Shown: piece by piece, positions 37,440-47,700 of the stretch
Numbering within the stretch: the first letter of the stretch is position 1
Layout: each line of letters begins with the position of its first letter
Made by a program: the position numbers and the translations under genes
Notes under the pieces: model-generated
The model's database searches: none
Seen by the model: only the letters and a program-made list of their open reading frames with translations
What the model was told of the DNA's origin: nothing
Origin: Clostridiaceae bacterium 14S0207
Lineage (GTDB): Bacteria > Bacillota > Clostridia > Clostridiales > Clostridiaceae
Assembly: GCA_003288255.1 (NCBI GenBank)
Contig: CP026600.1
Coordinates: 1,364,001 to 1,428,000, forward strand
DNA length: 64,000 nt
Direction: 5' to 3'

Positions 37440-38404
37440 TAAAACTTATAAATATATCAACTTATGATACTGACCTTAAGAGGTTTCAATATGATAAAGA
37501 AAAAATATCAGATTTTATATATGAAAATAATATGCAAGGAATAGAACTTTTAAATCCTAGAGGATGGGATGAAAAGGTTATAGATAAAGAATTAATTAAA
37601 GGGGTTCATTTAAGTTACTATCCAAACTGGATTGATTTTTGGAAAGGTGATAAGAAAGCACTATTTACTCAATTTGAAAATGAAGAAGAAATTAAAAATT
37701 ATTATGGGGGATTAGATCCTAAGGTTTTAATAAAAAAATATAGAGAAGAAATAAAGTGTGCAGATAAAATAGGGGCTAAATATGTGGTTTTTCATGTATC
37801 ACAAGTGTATCTTAAAGAAACATTTACGTATAAGTTTTGTATTTCTAATAGAGAAGTTATAAAGTACACTATAGAATTTGTAAATGAAATTTTTAAAGAG
37901 TTGGATACAAATATAACTATATTGTTTGAAAACTTATGGTGGCCAGGTCTTACCTTTTTAGATAAGGGAGAAACAAAGAATTTCATAGAGGGCATTGAAT
38001 ATGAAAACAAGGGGTTTGTTTTGGATACGGGACATTTATTAAATGGTAATCCATATGTAAAAAATGAAGAGGATGGCATTGAATATATATTAAAAACTGT
38101 AAGTAACTTAGGCGAATTAAAAGATTATATAAAACTTATACACCTTAATTTATCTTTATCAGGAGAAAGTACATTAAACAAAATAAAAAAATATAGAAAT
38201 GAAGAGCTAACATTAAAAACTATGAAGGAAGAAATTTGGAACCATATTATAAGTATAGATTTGCATAAGCCTTTTACAAGTAAAAATGTACAGAAAATTA
38301 TTAATTTAATTAAACCTATATATGTGACTTATGAATTTATAACAAGATCGAATGAAGAACATAGGAGATATATTGAAACTCAAAACAAGGCTTTAGAGAA
38401 ATAA
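37436..38404 (+). CDS. TIM-barrel sugar phosphate isomerase/epimerase-like protein
   Basis: This 322-residue protein resembles the xylose isomerase-like TIM-barrel (AP endonuclease 2) superfamily. Likely metal ligands are Glu in LFENLWWPG, Asp and His in VLDTGHLL, and His in LIHLNLSL, with Glu in VTYEFI near the end. The start is TTG, overlapping the radical SAM stop by 4 bases, so the two are translationally coupled and probably act together. The substrate is unknown. A role in producing or editing a ring substituent is pure inference from context. Confidence 0.75.
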   Translation: MIKLINISTYDTDLKRFQYDKEKISDFIYENNMQGIELLNPRGWDEKVIDKELIKGVHLSYYPNWIDFWKGDKKALFTQFENEEEIKNYYGGLDPKVLIKKYREEIKCADKIGAKYVVFHVSQVYLKETFTYKFCISNREVIKYTIEFVNEIFKELDTNITILFENLWWPGLTFLDKGETKNFIEGIEYENKGFVLDTGHLLNGNPYVKNEEDGIEYILKTVSNLGELKDYIKLIHLNLSLSGESTLNKIKKYRNEELTLKTMKEEIWNHIISIDLHKPFTSKNVQKIINLIKPIYVTYEFITRSNEEHRRYIETQNKALEK

Positions 38405-38428
38405 GGACATAATTTAGGAGGGTTTAAC

Positions 38429-41400
38429 TTGGATAGTGAAATTTTAGATGGTATATTTCACAAAGATACAAAAGAAATATTTTCATCGTTCGAAAGCTAT
38501 GCAAAATGGTATATAGGGAATGAGCATATTGGAAATTACACTTGGATAGGTATTTCAACTCACAGAAGCAACTTTGAAAACAATAATTTAAAAATAGAAT
38601 ATGCACTAATAGATTCACTAGAAAACTTAGGCTTTAAGGTTATTCCTATATTTAATTATGCATCTTCGGAAAAGGATAGTAATACTGACATAAAAGATTT
38701 TAGAGAGATTTTAGAAACATATTTTTATTTTGAGAAAAACATAATTATTGAAGCCCTTATAAATCTTCAAATGGTAATAGCCATTGGAAATGATAAATAT
38801 GATAATGTTTTTGAAAATGCCGTAAATATCTTTAAGGAAATAGATATTCCTGTTTTTAGACCTATAGTTAGCTTTTATAATACCATAGAATCCTGGGAAA
38901 ATGACATTAGTGGGGTATCACAAGAATTATCTTCTGCTTTTACAATACCTGAAAAAGTTGGCATGATCGAACCAATTATAATAGGTTGCAGAAATGAAGA
39001 TGGGTTATATGAACCAATTTCCAATAGAATAGAGAGATTTACAAAACGAGTTTTAAAATGGATTAATTTAAGAAAGATCAATAATAAAGATAAAAAATTA
39101 GCAATTATAATTCACAATGCCCCGTGTGCAGGAGTTGAATCAACCATTGGACTTGGTGCTGGGTTAGATGTATTTCAAAGTGTTGTAAATCTATTAAATA
39201 AATTAAAAGTACAAAATTATTTTATAGAAAATATACCTAGAGATGGAACAAGTCTATATAAACTTATTATGAAAAAAAAGGCGTACCACGATTTTAGATG
39301 GACTTCTGTTGAAGATATAGTGGAGTCTAAAGGATGTCTATATGAAATGCCTTTAAAGGGCAATGAAGGATATATGAATTTTTATAATACCTTAGAAAGT
39401 AATGTACGTAAAGATATAGAGAAGACTTGGGGATCTCCTCCAGGAGAAAGTATGGTATATAAAAATAAAATTATAATTACAGGAATAAACTTTGGAAATA
39501 TAACTGTAATGGTTCAACCTAAGAGAGGGTGTTACGGTGCAAAATGTACCGGAGAAGTATGCAAAATATTACATGATCCAGTATGTCCACCACCACATAA
39601 TTATATTGCAACTTATAGATATATAGAAAATATTATGAAGGCTAATGCAGTGATTCATATTGGAACTGGTGGTAATTTAGAAAGATTACCCGGAAAAATA
39701 AATGCACTAAGTTCAAGATGTTATCCTGATATTGTTTTGGGAAACTTACCTAATATATATGCTTATAATGTTGCAATTGGAACGGAAGGAATTGGACCTA
39801 AACGTAGAAGTGAAGCAGTTTTAATTGATTATTTACCTTCTGCATTTATGTTTAATAAGGATTTTTGTGAATTAGTTAAGTTAATAGATACGTATTTTGA
39901 AGCTAAACTTACTAAAAGTAATCAAGAGTATGTTTTAAAAGAAGAAATAGAAAAACAAATAGGAAACTTAAAGGTAATACAGGAATTAATGAATGGAGAA
40001 GAATCCTTTGATAAGAGAATAAAAGAGGTAAGAGATTGTCTAGTACAACAAACTTGCACAAGTACCTTAGAAAACCTTCATGTACTTGGAGAGATACCTA
40101 ATTATGAAGAGATTACTTCTTTAATTAATGAGTATATACAAAATCAAGATAAATATAAAAATTATTTAAAACCTCTATGTAAAAATGACTTTTACTATAA
40201 GGAACTAATTTTAAATATAATTGAGGACATACTTAATAAAAGCCCAAATTTAGAAGTTAAATATGGAAAAATTAATAAGGCAATATTAGAAGAATTACAA
40301 ATAGAAATAGTGAATATCTATAAAAATTTACTTTTATGCAATGAAGAAATATTAAATCTTATAAAGGCTTTAGAAGGGAAATATATATCACCAGGACTTT
40401 CAGATGTTCCTAGTGATAATTTAAAAAATATTATTCCAACAGGAAGAAATTTTTATTTATTAGACTGCGAAAAAGTACCCACAAAAGAAGCCTATAAGGT
40501 TGGAAGCTACTTATCTGCAAAACTTATAGATAAATATGTATCAGAAGAGGGGAAATTTCCAGAAAAAATATCTATGAATATGATATCTACAGATATTTCA
40601 CAAGGAAAAGGAGAACAATTATCTCAAATTTTAAATTTACTAGGGGTAATTCCAGTATGGGATAGTTCAGGTAAAGTACAGGGAATATCCATTATACCTT
40701 TAAAAGAATTAAAGCGCCCAAGAATTGATGTAATAGTTCGTATATCAGGGGTTTTAAGGGATTCTTTCCCCAGTGTTATTAAATTTTTAGATAAGGCAAT
40801 TATTTCAGTTGCCTCTCTTTCTGAATCAGAAGAATTAAATTTTGTAAGAAAAAATACTTTAAAATTACAAAATTATCTTAAGAGTATAGGAGAAATGGAT
40901 AATATAGATAGACGGTCTACCATAAGAATATTTGGAGATAAGCCAGGAGCATATGGTGCTGGTGTAGATTTAGCATTAAAGGCTAGTGCTTGGGAAAAGG
41001 AAAAAGATTTAGCAAAGGTTTTTGTGCAATTTTCTTCATATGCCTATGGTGAAAAATTAAATGGATTAGATACAAAACATGAATTTATAGAAAATGTTAA
41101 GAAATCAGATGTATCTTATGAATTCAGTAATAATAAAAGAAATAATTTAATTTCTTGTAGTTTTTCTTCTACGGTACAGGGGGGATTTAAGATACTAAAG
41201 GAGATTTGGGATAGTAGAGAATTAAAACAGTATCATGGATCTACTAAAGATAAAGATAATATTAAAATTTCTCTATTAAAAGAGGAACTAAAAAATAATA
41301 TGAAAGAAACCCTATTTAATCTACTTTGGAAGGAAAATATGAAAACTAAAGGTTATAAAGGTGCAGCTGATATTATGATGGCTATGCAAAATGTATTTAG

Positions 41401-41746
41401 TTGGCAATGTACTTCCGAAATAGTTGATAATAAAGATTTAGATAAATTAGTACAAATATATATAAATGATAAAGAAATGTTTAACTGGTTTAAGGATAAT
41501 AATCCATATGCTATAGAAGAAATTTCCAGAAGATTTTTGGAATTAAATGAAAGAAAAAAATGGATTCCTAATAAAGAAACTCTAAAGGGTTTAAGAAGGG
41601 CTTACATAGATATAGAAGGGGATATGGAAGAAAGTATGGAAGGCTCAAAAGGGGAAACTCAAGGAGGAAATATAGAGATAGTAACTTCAAAGGATATATC
41701 TGCTTGGAACAAGCAATTAAAAGATATAGAAAAAATTTTAAAATAA
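38429..41746 (+). CDS. CobN/ChlH-like large subunit 2, divergent
   Basis: This 1105-residue protein is the most divergent of three CobN/ChlH paralogues. The core is recognisable: WGSPPGESMVY, CPPPHNYIATYRY, LKRPRIDVIVRISGVLRDSFPS, FGDKPGAYGAGVDL and LKGLRRAYIDIEGDMEE. Where the other two have GTHG followed by LE or IE, it reads HIGTGGNLERLPGK, so the family His is Gly414. Just before this lies a Cys cluster absent from the paralogues: C368, C373, C378 and C386 (Cx4Cx4Cx7C). It is about 140 residues shorter, mostly at the N-terminus, and ends in an extra tail. The start is TTG with AGGAGGG. It may be a non-catalytic carrier, or use cysteines to hold a different metal. Confidence 0.87.
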   Translation: MDSEILDGIFHKDTKEIFSSFESYAKWYIGNEHIGNYTWIGISTHRSNFENNNLKIEYALIDSLENLGFKVIPIFNYASSEKDSNTDIKDFREILETYFYFEKNIIIEALINLQMVIAIGNDKYDNVFENAVNIFKEIDIPVFRPIVSFYNTIESWENDISGVSQELSSAFTIPEKVGMIEPIIIGCRNEDGLYEPISNRIERFTKRVLKWINLRKINNKDKKLAIIIHNAPCAGVESTIGLGAGLDVFQSVVNLLNKLKVQNYFIENIPRDGTSLYKLIMKKKAYHDFRWTSVEDIVESKGCLYEMPLKGNEGYMNFYNTLESNVRKDIEKTWGSPPGESMVYKNKIIITGINFGNITVMVQPKRGCYGAKCTGEVCKILHDPVCPPPHNYIATYRYIENIMKANAVIHIGTGGNLERLPGKINALSSRCYPDIVLGNLPNIYAYNVAIGTEGIGPKRRSEAVLIDYLPSAFMFNKDFCELVKLIDTYFEAKLTKSNQEYVLKEEIEKQIGNLKVIQELMNGEESFDKRIKEVRDCLVQQTCTSTLENLHVLGEIPNYEEITSLINEYIQNQDKYKNYLKPLCKNDFYYKELILNIIEDILNKSPNLEVKYGKINKAILEELQIEIVNIYKNLLLCNEEILNLIKALEGKYISPGLSDVPSDNLKNIIPTGRNFYLLDCEKVPTKEAYKVGSYLSAKLIDKYVSEEGKFPEKISMNMISTDISQGKGEQLSQILNLLGVIPVWDSSGKVQGISIIPLKELKRPRIDVIVRISGVLRDSFPSVIKFLDKAIISVASLSESEELNFVRKNTLKLQNYLKSIGEMDNIDRRSTIRIFGDKPGAYGAGVDLALKASAWEKEKDLAKVFVQFSSYAYGEKLNGLDTKHEFIENVKKSDVSYEFSNNKRNNLISCSFSSTVQGGFKILKEIWDSRELKQYHGSTKDKDNIKISLLKEELKNNMKETLFNLLWKENMKTKGYKGAADIMMAMQNVFSWQCTSEIVDNKDLDKLVQIYINDKEMFNWFKDNNPYAIEEISRRFLELNERKKWIPNKETLKGLRRAYIDIEGDMEESMEGSKGETQGGNIEIVTSKDISAWNKQLKDIEKILK

Positions 41747-41762
41747 ACGGGGGTATATTTTT

Positions 41763-42806
41763 ATGAAAAAACTTAGAGTATTTGTATCAATGGTATTACT
41801 TGCTTCAATGATTAGTTTAACAGCGTGTGGAAGTAAAGCAGCCACAGAAAATAAGAACAATGCAAAGGAAACTTCAACTGAGGAAACAGCTAAAGATTCA
41901 CAAAAAACTGAGGAAAAGAAAGCATCTTATCCATTAACAATAAAAGATGACTTGAAAAATGAAGTAGTTCTAAAAGAAAAACCTAAGAAAATAGCTGCAA
42001 TTTCAAATACATATTTAGATATATTGTATGCAGCAGGTGGAAAATCTATTGCTAGAACTGATTCAAGAAACCCAAATTTACCAAAGGAAATTAAGGATTT
42101 AGAAAGTGTTGGTGCAGTTTATAATGTAGATGTTGAAAAGCTTATTTCTTTAAAACCTGATTTAGTTATATCTCAATTTGGACTACAAAATAAAATAGTT
42201 CCTATACTTCAAAAAAGTAATATACCTGTTATAAGCTTAAATATGAAAAGTTATGATGATGTATTAGAAAAACTTAAATTAATGGGTCAAATAACAGAAA
42301 ATGAAGATAAGGTTGAAAAAATTATAAATGATATGAATTCTAAAAAAGAGGAATTAACAAAGAAACTTCCTGAAAAATCTAAAAAAGTAGCTATATTATA
42401 TGTTACTGGAAAGGATGTTTCACTAAAACTTGAGAATAGTATTGCAGGAAACGTAGCTAAAGAACTTAAACTAGAAAATATAGCATCAGGACTTAAAGCA
42501 GAAAAAATGGGTAGTGAGAATGTACCGTTTAGTATGGAAAAAATAGTAGAAAGCAATCCAGATGTTATTTTAGTTACTACTATGGTTCATTCAAGGGAAA
42601 AAGCAGAACAATGCATTAAAAAGAATCTTGAAAGCAATCCAGCTTGGAAAGAGTTAAAGGCAGTAAAAGAAAATAAAATGGTATTTTTACCTCAAAGTCA
42701 TTTTCTATCTAATCCAGGAGATAAATATGTGGAGAGTATAGAATTTATGGCAAGAGCAGTTTATCCGGAGGTATATGGAAATGTTGAGGAAATGGGAATC
42801 AAATAA
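41763..42806 (+). CDS. Corrinoid/siderophore-type ABC substrate-binding lipoprotein (second set)
   Basis: This 347-residue BtuF/FecB-like protein has lipobox LTACG near residue 22 and a Lys/Glu-rich linker. The binding domain begins KIAAISNTYLDILYAAGGK and contains LISLKPDLVISQFG. Unlike the first binding protein it has no amine-oxidase-like stalk domain. It follows cobN2 by 16 bases and overlaps the permease gene by 32. The gene order suggests a ligand used with the chelatases; a different corrinoid or a tetrapyrrole is possible. Confidence 0.88.
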   Translation: MKKLRVFVSMVLLASMISLTACGSKAATENKNNAKETSTEETAKDSQKTEEKKASYPLTIKDDLKNEVVLKEKPKKIAAISNTYLDILYAAGGKSIARTDSRNPNLPKEIKDLESVGAVYNVDVEKLISLKPDLVISQFGLQNKIVPILQKSNIPVISLNMKSYDDVLEKLKLMGQITENEDKVEKIINDMNSKKEELTKKLPEKSKKVAILYVTGKDVSLKLENSIAGNVAKELKLENIASGLKAEKMGSENVPFSMEKIVESNPDVILVTTMVHSREKAEQCIKKNLESNPAWKELKAVKENKMVFLPQSHFLSNPGDKYVESIEFMARAVYPEVYGNVEEMGIK

Positions 42807-43827
42807 GAAAGTTGAGCCAAAGGAAATTACCAATACTTTAAATGATGGTAATAAAACTAAGTTTTATAGATTAAATATAATTTTTATATTAATTATAGGT
42901 GCCATAGTTAGTTTTTTTATAAGTAATATGTTTGGAACAATGAAACTTTCAGTAAAAGAGATATGTACGGCCTTAATTAATACAACAATGGATTCAAAAC
43001 GTATCGTAATATGGAATGTTAGAGTTCCTAGAAGTATTTTAGCAGCATTAGTAGGAATAAATTTATCAATTTCTGGTGCTATTTTGCAAGGGGTTATGAA
43101 AAACCCCCTTGCAGACCCAGGAATAATAGGTATTTCCTCTGGTGCAGGACTTACAGGTATTGTACTTTTAATTATCTTTCCAGAACATCAAGGACTTTTA
43201 ACTCCAGTAGCGTTTTTAGGTGCCATGGGTGCTGCACTTTTAATTTATGCTCTTGCATGGAAGGGTGGAATTCAACCAATGAGGGTTATTCTTTCTGGAG
43301 TTGCAGTATCTAGTCTTTTAGGCGCTGGAATATCAGCACTTTTAGTATTTTATAGCGATAGAGTACATGGAGCTTTAATGTTTATGACAGGAGGACTTTC
43401 GGCTAGAAGCTGGCCACAAGTTTCTGTAATTTTACCTTACACCATAATAGGAGTTATAATAGCAATTTTATTAAGTGAAAAAATGAATATTTTAATTCTT
43501 GGGGATGATGTGGCTAGAAGTCTTGGACTTAATGTAGAGGGTACTAGAATGATTATGACAGCTGTAGCGGCTATTTTAGCCGCAAGTGCTGTATCAGTAG
43601 TAGGACTTTTAGGATTTGTAGGACTTATAGTTCCTCATACAGCAAGAATTATAGTAGGCTCTAATTATAAATATTTAATCCCAACATCAGGACTTTTAGG
43701 TGCTATAGTTCTTTTACTTTGTGATACATTATCTAGAACTGTATTTAGTCCTGTAGAGATACCAGTAGGGGTTGTTATGGCTGTTTTAGGTGCTCCATTT
43801 TTCCTATATTTATTAAGAAAGGCTTAG
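42775..43827 (+). CDS. BtuC/FecCD family ABC transporter permease (second set)
   Basis: This 350-residue permease has about ten helices. VPRSILAALVGINLSISGAILQG, KNPLADPGIIGISSGAGL and VGLLGFVGLIVPHTARIIVG are textbook FecCD motifs. GGAGG at 42766-42770 lies inside the preceding gene; the ATG at 42781 has better spacing than the one at 42775, a difference of two residues. The 8-base gap to the ATPase gene indicates one transporter. The first set has a separate gene of the same type, so the operon encodes two importers. Confidence 0.9.
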   Translation: MEMLRKWESNKKVEPKEITNTLNDGNKTKFYRLNIIFILIIGAIVSFFISNMFGTMKLSVKEICTALINTTMDSKRIVIWNVRVPRSILAALVGINLSISGAILQGVMKNPLADPGIIGISSGAGLTGIVLLIIFPEHQGLLTPVAFLGAMGAALLIYALAWKGGIQPMRVILSGVAVSSLLGAGISALLVFYSDRVHGALMFMTGGLSARSWPQVSVILPYTIIGVIIAILLSEKMNILILGDDVARSLGLNVEGTRMIMTAVAAILAASAVSVVGLLGFVGLIVPHTARIIVGSNYKYLIPTSGLLGAIVLLLCDTLSRTVFSPVEIPVGVVMAVLGAPFFLYLLRKA

Positions 43828-43835
43828 GTGATAAA

Positions 43836-44615
43836 ATGAAAGAATTTATATTACAAGGCAGAAATATCACCGTTAAAATTAAGGAAAAAACTATTATAAA
43901 GGATATAAATATAAGTGTTTCAAGTGGAGAAATAGTTTCTATTATAGGGCCTAATGGATCAGGTAAAACCACATTACTTAAAGTACTATCAAGAAATTTA
44001 AAAGGGTATACTGGAGATGTATTTTTAAATGGAAAACCTATAAAAACTTTTAATAATAAAGAAGTAGCGAAAAATATGGCATATGTGTCTCAAAGCTATA
44101 ATGCTTCTTTAGATTTAACGGTACGTGAATTAATTACCTATGGAAGATATGCATATAAAAGTTTATTTAAAGGCAATTCAGATGAAGATATAAAAAAGAT
44201 TAATTGGGCATTAGAAAGAACTAATTTAACGCAATTTCAAAATAGAAAACTTAATACCCTATCTGGTGGTGAAAGACAAAGGGCATGGATTGCTATGTCA
44301 CTTGCTCAAAAACCAAAGATACTTCTTTTGGATGAACCTACTACTTATTTAGATATATGTCATCAAGTAGAACTTTTACAGCTTATAAAATCATTAAATG
44401 AAGAAGATAATTTAACAGTATTGATGGTACTACATGATATAAATCAAGCTGCTCAGTTTTCACATAGACTCTTTGTAATTAAAGAAGGGATATTAGTAAA
44501 AGATGGTTCAAGCAAAGAAATCATAACAGAATCCAATCTAAAAAATATTTTTAATATAAATTCTAAAGTATTTAAAAGAGATGATACAGATAAACCTTAT
44601 TTTTATGTTTTATAA
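43836..44615 (+). CDS. BtuD/FecE-type ABC ATPase (second set)
   Basis: This 259-residue ATPase subunit has Walker A GPNGSGKT, signature LSGGERQR, Walker B ILLLDEPTTYLD and the H-loop VLHDINQA. It is of ordinary length, lacking the 150-residue extension seen in the first ATPase of the operon. Together with the two preceding genes it forms a complete type II importer. Ligand specificity is inferred from the operon only. Confidence 0.92.
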   Translation: MKEFILQGRNITVKIKEKTIIKDINISVSSGEIVSIIGPNGSGKTTLLKVLSRNLKGYTGDVFLNGKPIKTFNNKEVAKNMAYVSQSYNASLDLTVRELITYGRYAYKSLFKGNSDEDIKKINWALERTNLTQFQNRKLNTLSGGERQRAWIAMSLAQKPKILLLDEPTTYLDICHQVELLQLIKSLNEEDNLTVLMVLHDINQAAQFSHRLFVIKEGILVKDGSSKEIITESNLKNIFNINSKVFKRDDTDKPYFYVL

Positions 44616-44624
44616 AAGTTTCTT

Positions 44625-44650
44625 ATATGTACCTACAATATGTACCTACA
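44625..44650 (+). repeat. 13-bp tandem direct repeat before cobN3
   Basis: ATATGTACCTACA occurs twice back to back (44625-44637 and 44638-44650) in the 93-base gap between btuD2 and the third chelatase gene. It could be a regulator site or chance duplication. Confidence 0.6.
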
Positions 44651-44708
44651 AGAAAAAAATTAGTTTTAGATTATGTAATCTATATTAAAACAAAAGGAGG
44701 GAAAGCTT

Positions 44709-47700
44709 ATGAAAATTACTGTAATTACAATTTCTAATGTGTCATTAAATTATCTTATAAAAGTTCATGAGGATATAAATAAGGTTGATTCTACTGTATT
44801 AGAGTTAAAATTATATAACGGTAAGGATAGATTAAGTAAAGAACAAGGTGAAAAGTTTTCATTAGATGTAAAAAATTCAGATATAGTTTTAATAGATCTT
44901 ATGGGTGCACCTATAGAAAACTATTCTTTAGTAGAAAAAGTTTGCAAAGAAGCAACTTGTAATGTAGTTCCTATAGGAGATAGAAGTTCTGCACTTCAGA
45001 AATCTATGAAACTTGGTAGATTAAATATGGAAAGTATGATGAAGAAGAATTCTTCAAAATCGCCTAAAAAAGCTAATATGCAAAAGATGATGAAAATGAT
45101 GGATATGTCTGAAAAACTAGGTAGTATGTTACCTATAGGTATACTAAAAGATATGAAAAACCTATCTTATATAGGAAAGTATTGGACTAATTCTTCTTTG
45201 GAAGACTTTAGAAATTTAATTTATCTTTTACTTAGAGATTATGGAAATACAAAAAATTTTCCTAAGCCACATGAACCTATAGAGATTAAAAATATAACTT
45301 TTTATGACTTTAAAAATGAAGAAAGGTATATGACTTTTAAGAAATTTAAGGATAATGTAGAGTTTAATAGTATAAAACCTACTATATTATTTTTATTTAG
45401 TGGATATAATTATCCAACAGATACTATTAGTCAAGTTAAAAAAATATACTGTAGCTTTAAAGAAAAGTTTAATATAGTTCCCTTAGCATTTCCCTCTTCT
45501 GCTTTAAGAAATAATGAAGAATTAAATGATTATATAGATAGCATAGATATAAAAATAGAATTAATAATAAATTTTCTTCCTTTTAGATTAGGTGCTGGTC
45601 CTATGGGCGGAAATGCAGACAAGGCATTAAAACTTTTAAGAAAGTCAAATGTACCTCTTTTACATCCTATTTTTATGGGAAGAAAGACTATAGAACAATG
45701 GGAAAATAGCTTATCGGGATTTAATACTTCTGAATTTTTAGTTTCTGTAATGCTTCCAGAATTAGATGGAGCTACTAATATAATTCCCGTAGGTGGTTTA
45801 AAGATAAAAGAAAAGAATAAAAAATATGGATTGGAAATTTCAGATCTTACTCTTATAGAAGAAAGAGTTTTAAAGTTAAGGGAGATTTCTGTTAACTTAA
45901 TTAAATTAAGAAGAAAGAAAAATAATGAAAAACGAGTTGCAATTATATGTTATGATTATCCACCAGGAGAAGCTAATCTTTTTGGAGGAGCTTTTTTAGA
46001 TACTTTTAAGTCACTGGAAAATATAATAGAAACCTTGAAAAAGGAAGGATATAATGTTAATTCTTTAAAAAGTAAGGTTCTTAAAGAAACTTTTATAGAA
46101 AAAGGTATAGTAAATTCTCCTAAATGGAAAAGTGAACAGTGTGAAAAAAATTGTATAAAGTATGATGCAAAAAAATATGAGAAGTTTTTAAACTCTTTAT
46201 GCCATAAAGAAAAGATAAATAAGCAATGGGGAAAAGCACCAGGAGAGATTATGAGTCTTAATAAAGACTTTTTAATTCCAGGGATTATAAATGGAAATAT
46301 ATTTATAGGATTACAACCATGCAGAGGAATTCATGAAAATCCAGAGAAACTTTATCATGATAAAGAACTTTTACCTCATCATCAGTATTTAGCCTTTTAT
46401 AATTATTTAAAAGAAGAGTTTAAAGCAGATGTAATACTTCATATAGGTACTCATGGTACTATTGAATTTTTAAAGGGAAAAGAATGTGGTATGTCAGGAA
46501 AGTGTTTCCCAGACATTTTAACAGGAGCAATTCCCCATTTGTATTTATATTATGTAGGAAATCCATCAGAAGCTATGATAGCTAAAAGAAGGTCTTTAGC
46601 AACTTTAGTAAGTTATATGCCACCAATGTTTACAGAAAGTGAATTATACGGTGAATATACCAATATAGAAAACTTATTTCATAAATACTATGAATGTGAA
46701 AGATTAAATCCAGCCTTATGCAAAGATATAGAAAAAGAAATAAGAAGTTTAAGTGAGAAAAATAATCTTAAATATGATTCATTAGATGAAATTGAAAGAG
46801 AACTTTATAGAATGAAAAATTCATTAATACCAAAAGGACTTCATGTATTTGGTGATGCGTATTCTAATGAAGAAGCATTTAACTATGTAAAACATATTCT
46901 TTCTTTTAATAGACCTAGTGGAAAATCTTTAACTTCTTTATTAGCAAAGTTAAAAAATAAAAACTATGAAGAGCTTTTAAATAAAAATAAAGTATTAGAG
47001 TTACAATCCATAAAAGATGAAATGGAACAGGTATTAAAAACTTATATAGAAGAAAACCACTTAAAATTAAGTGAAGATATAGGCAATATTGAAATTATAA
47101 ATGAAATAGAAAATGAGTTAAAAAAAGCTAAGAAAATATATAAAAGTGTTCTTAACTGTTATGAATTCAAAGGGTTTTTGAAGGGATTATCTGGAGAATA
47201 TATGGAAAGCAAGCTAGCAGGGGATATTATAAGAAGTCCAGAGGTTATGCCATCTGGATATAATCTTCATCAATTTGACCCTTTCAGTATTCCATCACCT
47301 TTTGCATTTAATAGGGGAGTTCATATAGCAGAAAATACAATAGAAAATTATAATAAACAAAATAATACTTATCCAGAGAGTATAGCAGCTGTACTATGGG
47401 GACTTGAAACTTCAAGAACCGGTGGAGAAACTCTAGGCCAGATATTAAGATATATAGGCGTAAGATTTAAGACAAACACTAGAGAATTTAAAAATAAATT
47501 TGAAATAATTCCACTTACAGAATTAAAAAGACCAAGAATAGATGTAGTTGTTAATATATGTGGATTTTTTAGAGATATGTTTCCTAATTTAATGGAGGAA
47601 CTTACTAGATTATTCGTTGAAATAAGCAATCTAGATGAAGATGAGAATATGAACTATGTAAAAAAACACACATATATTCTATATAAAGATCTTTTAAAAG

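Noticed and set aside
36396..38404. RiPP biosynthesis cluster (radical SAM/SPASM protein)
   Set aside because: No small precursor ORF with a ribosome binding site, peptidase or dedicated exporter was found; kept only as an alternative.
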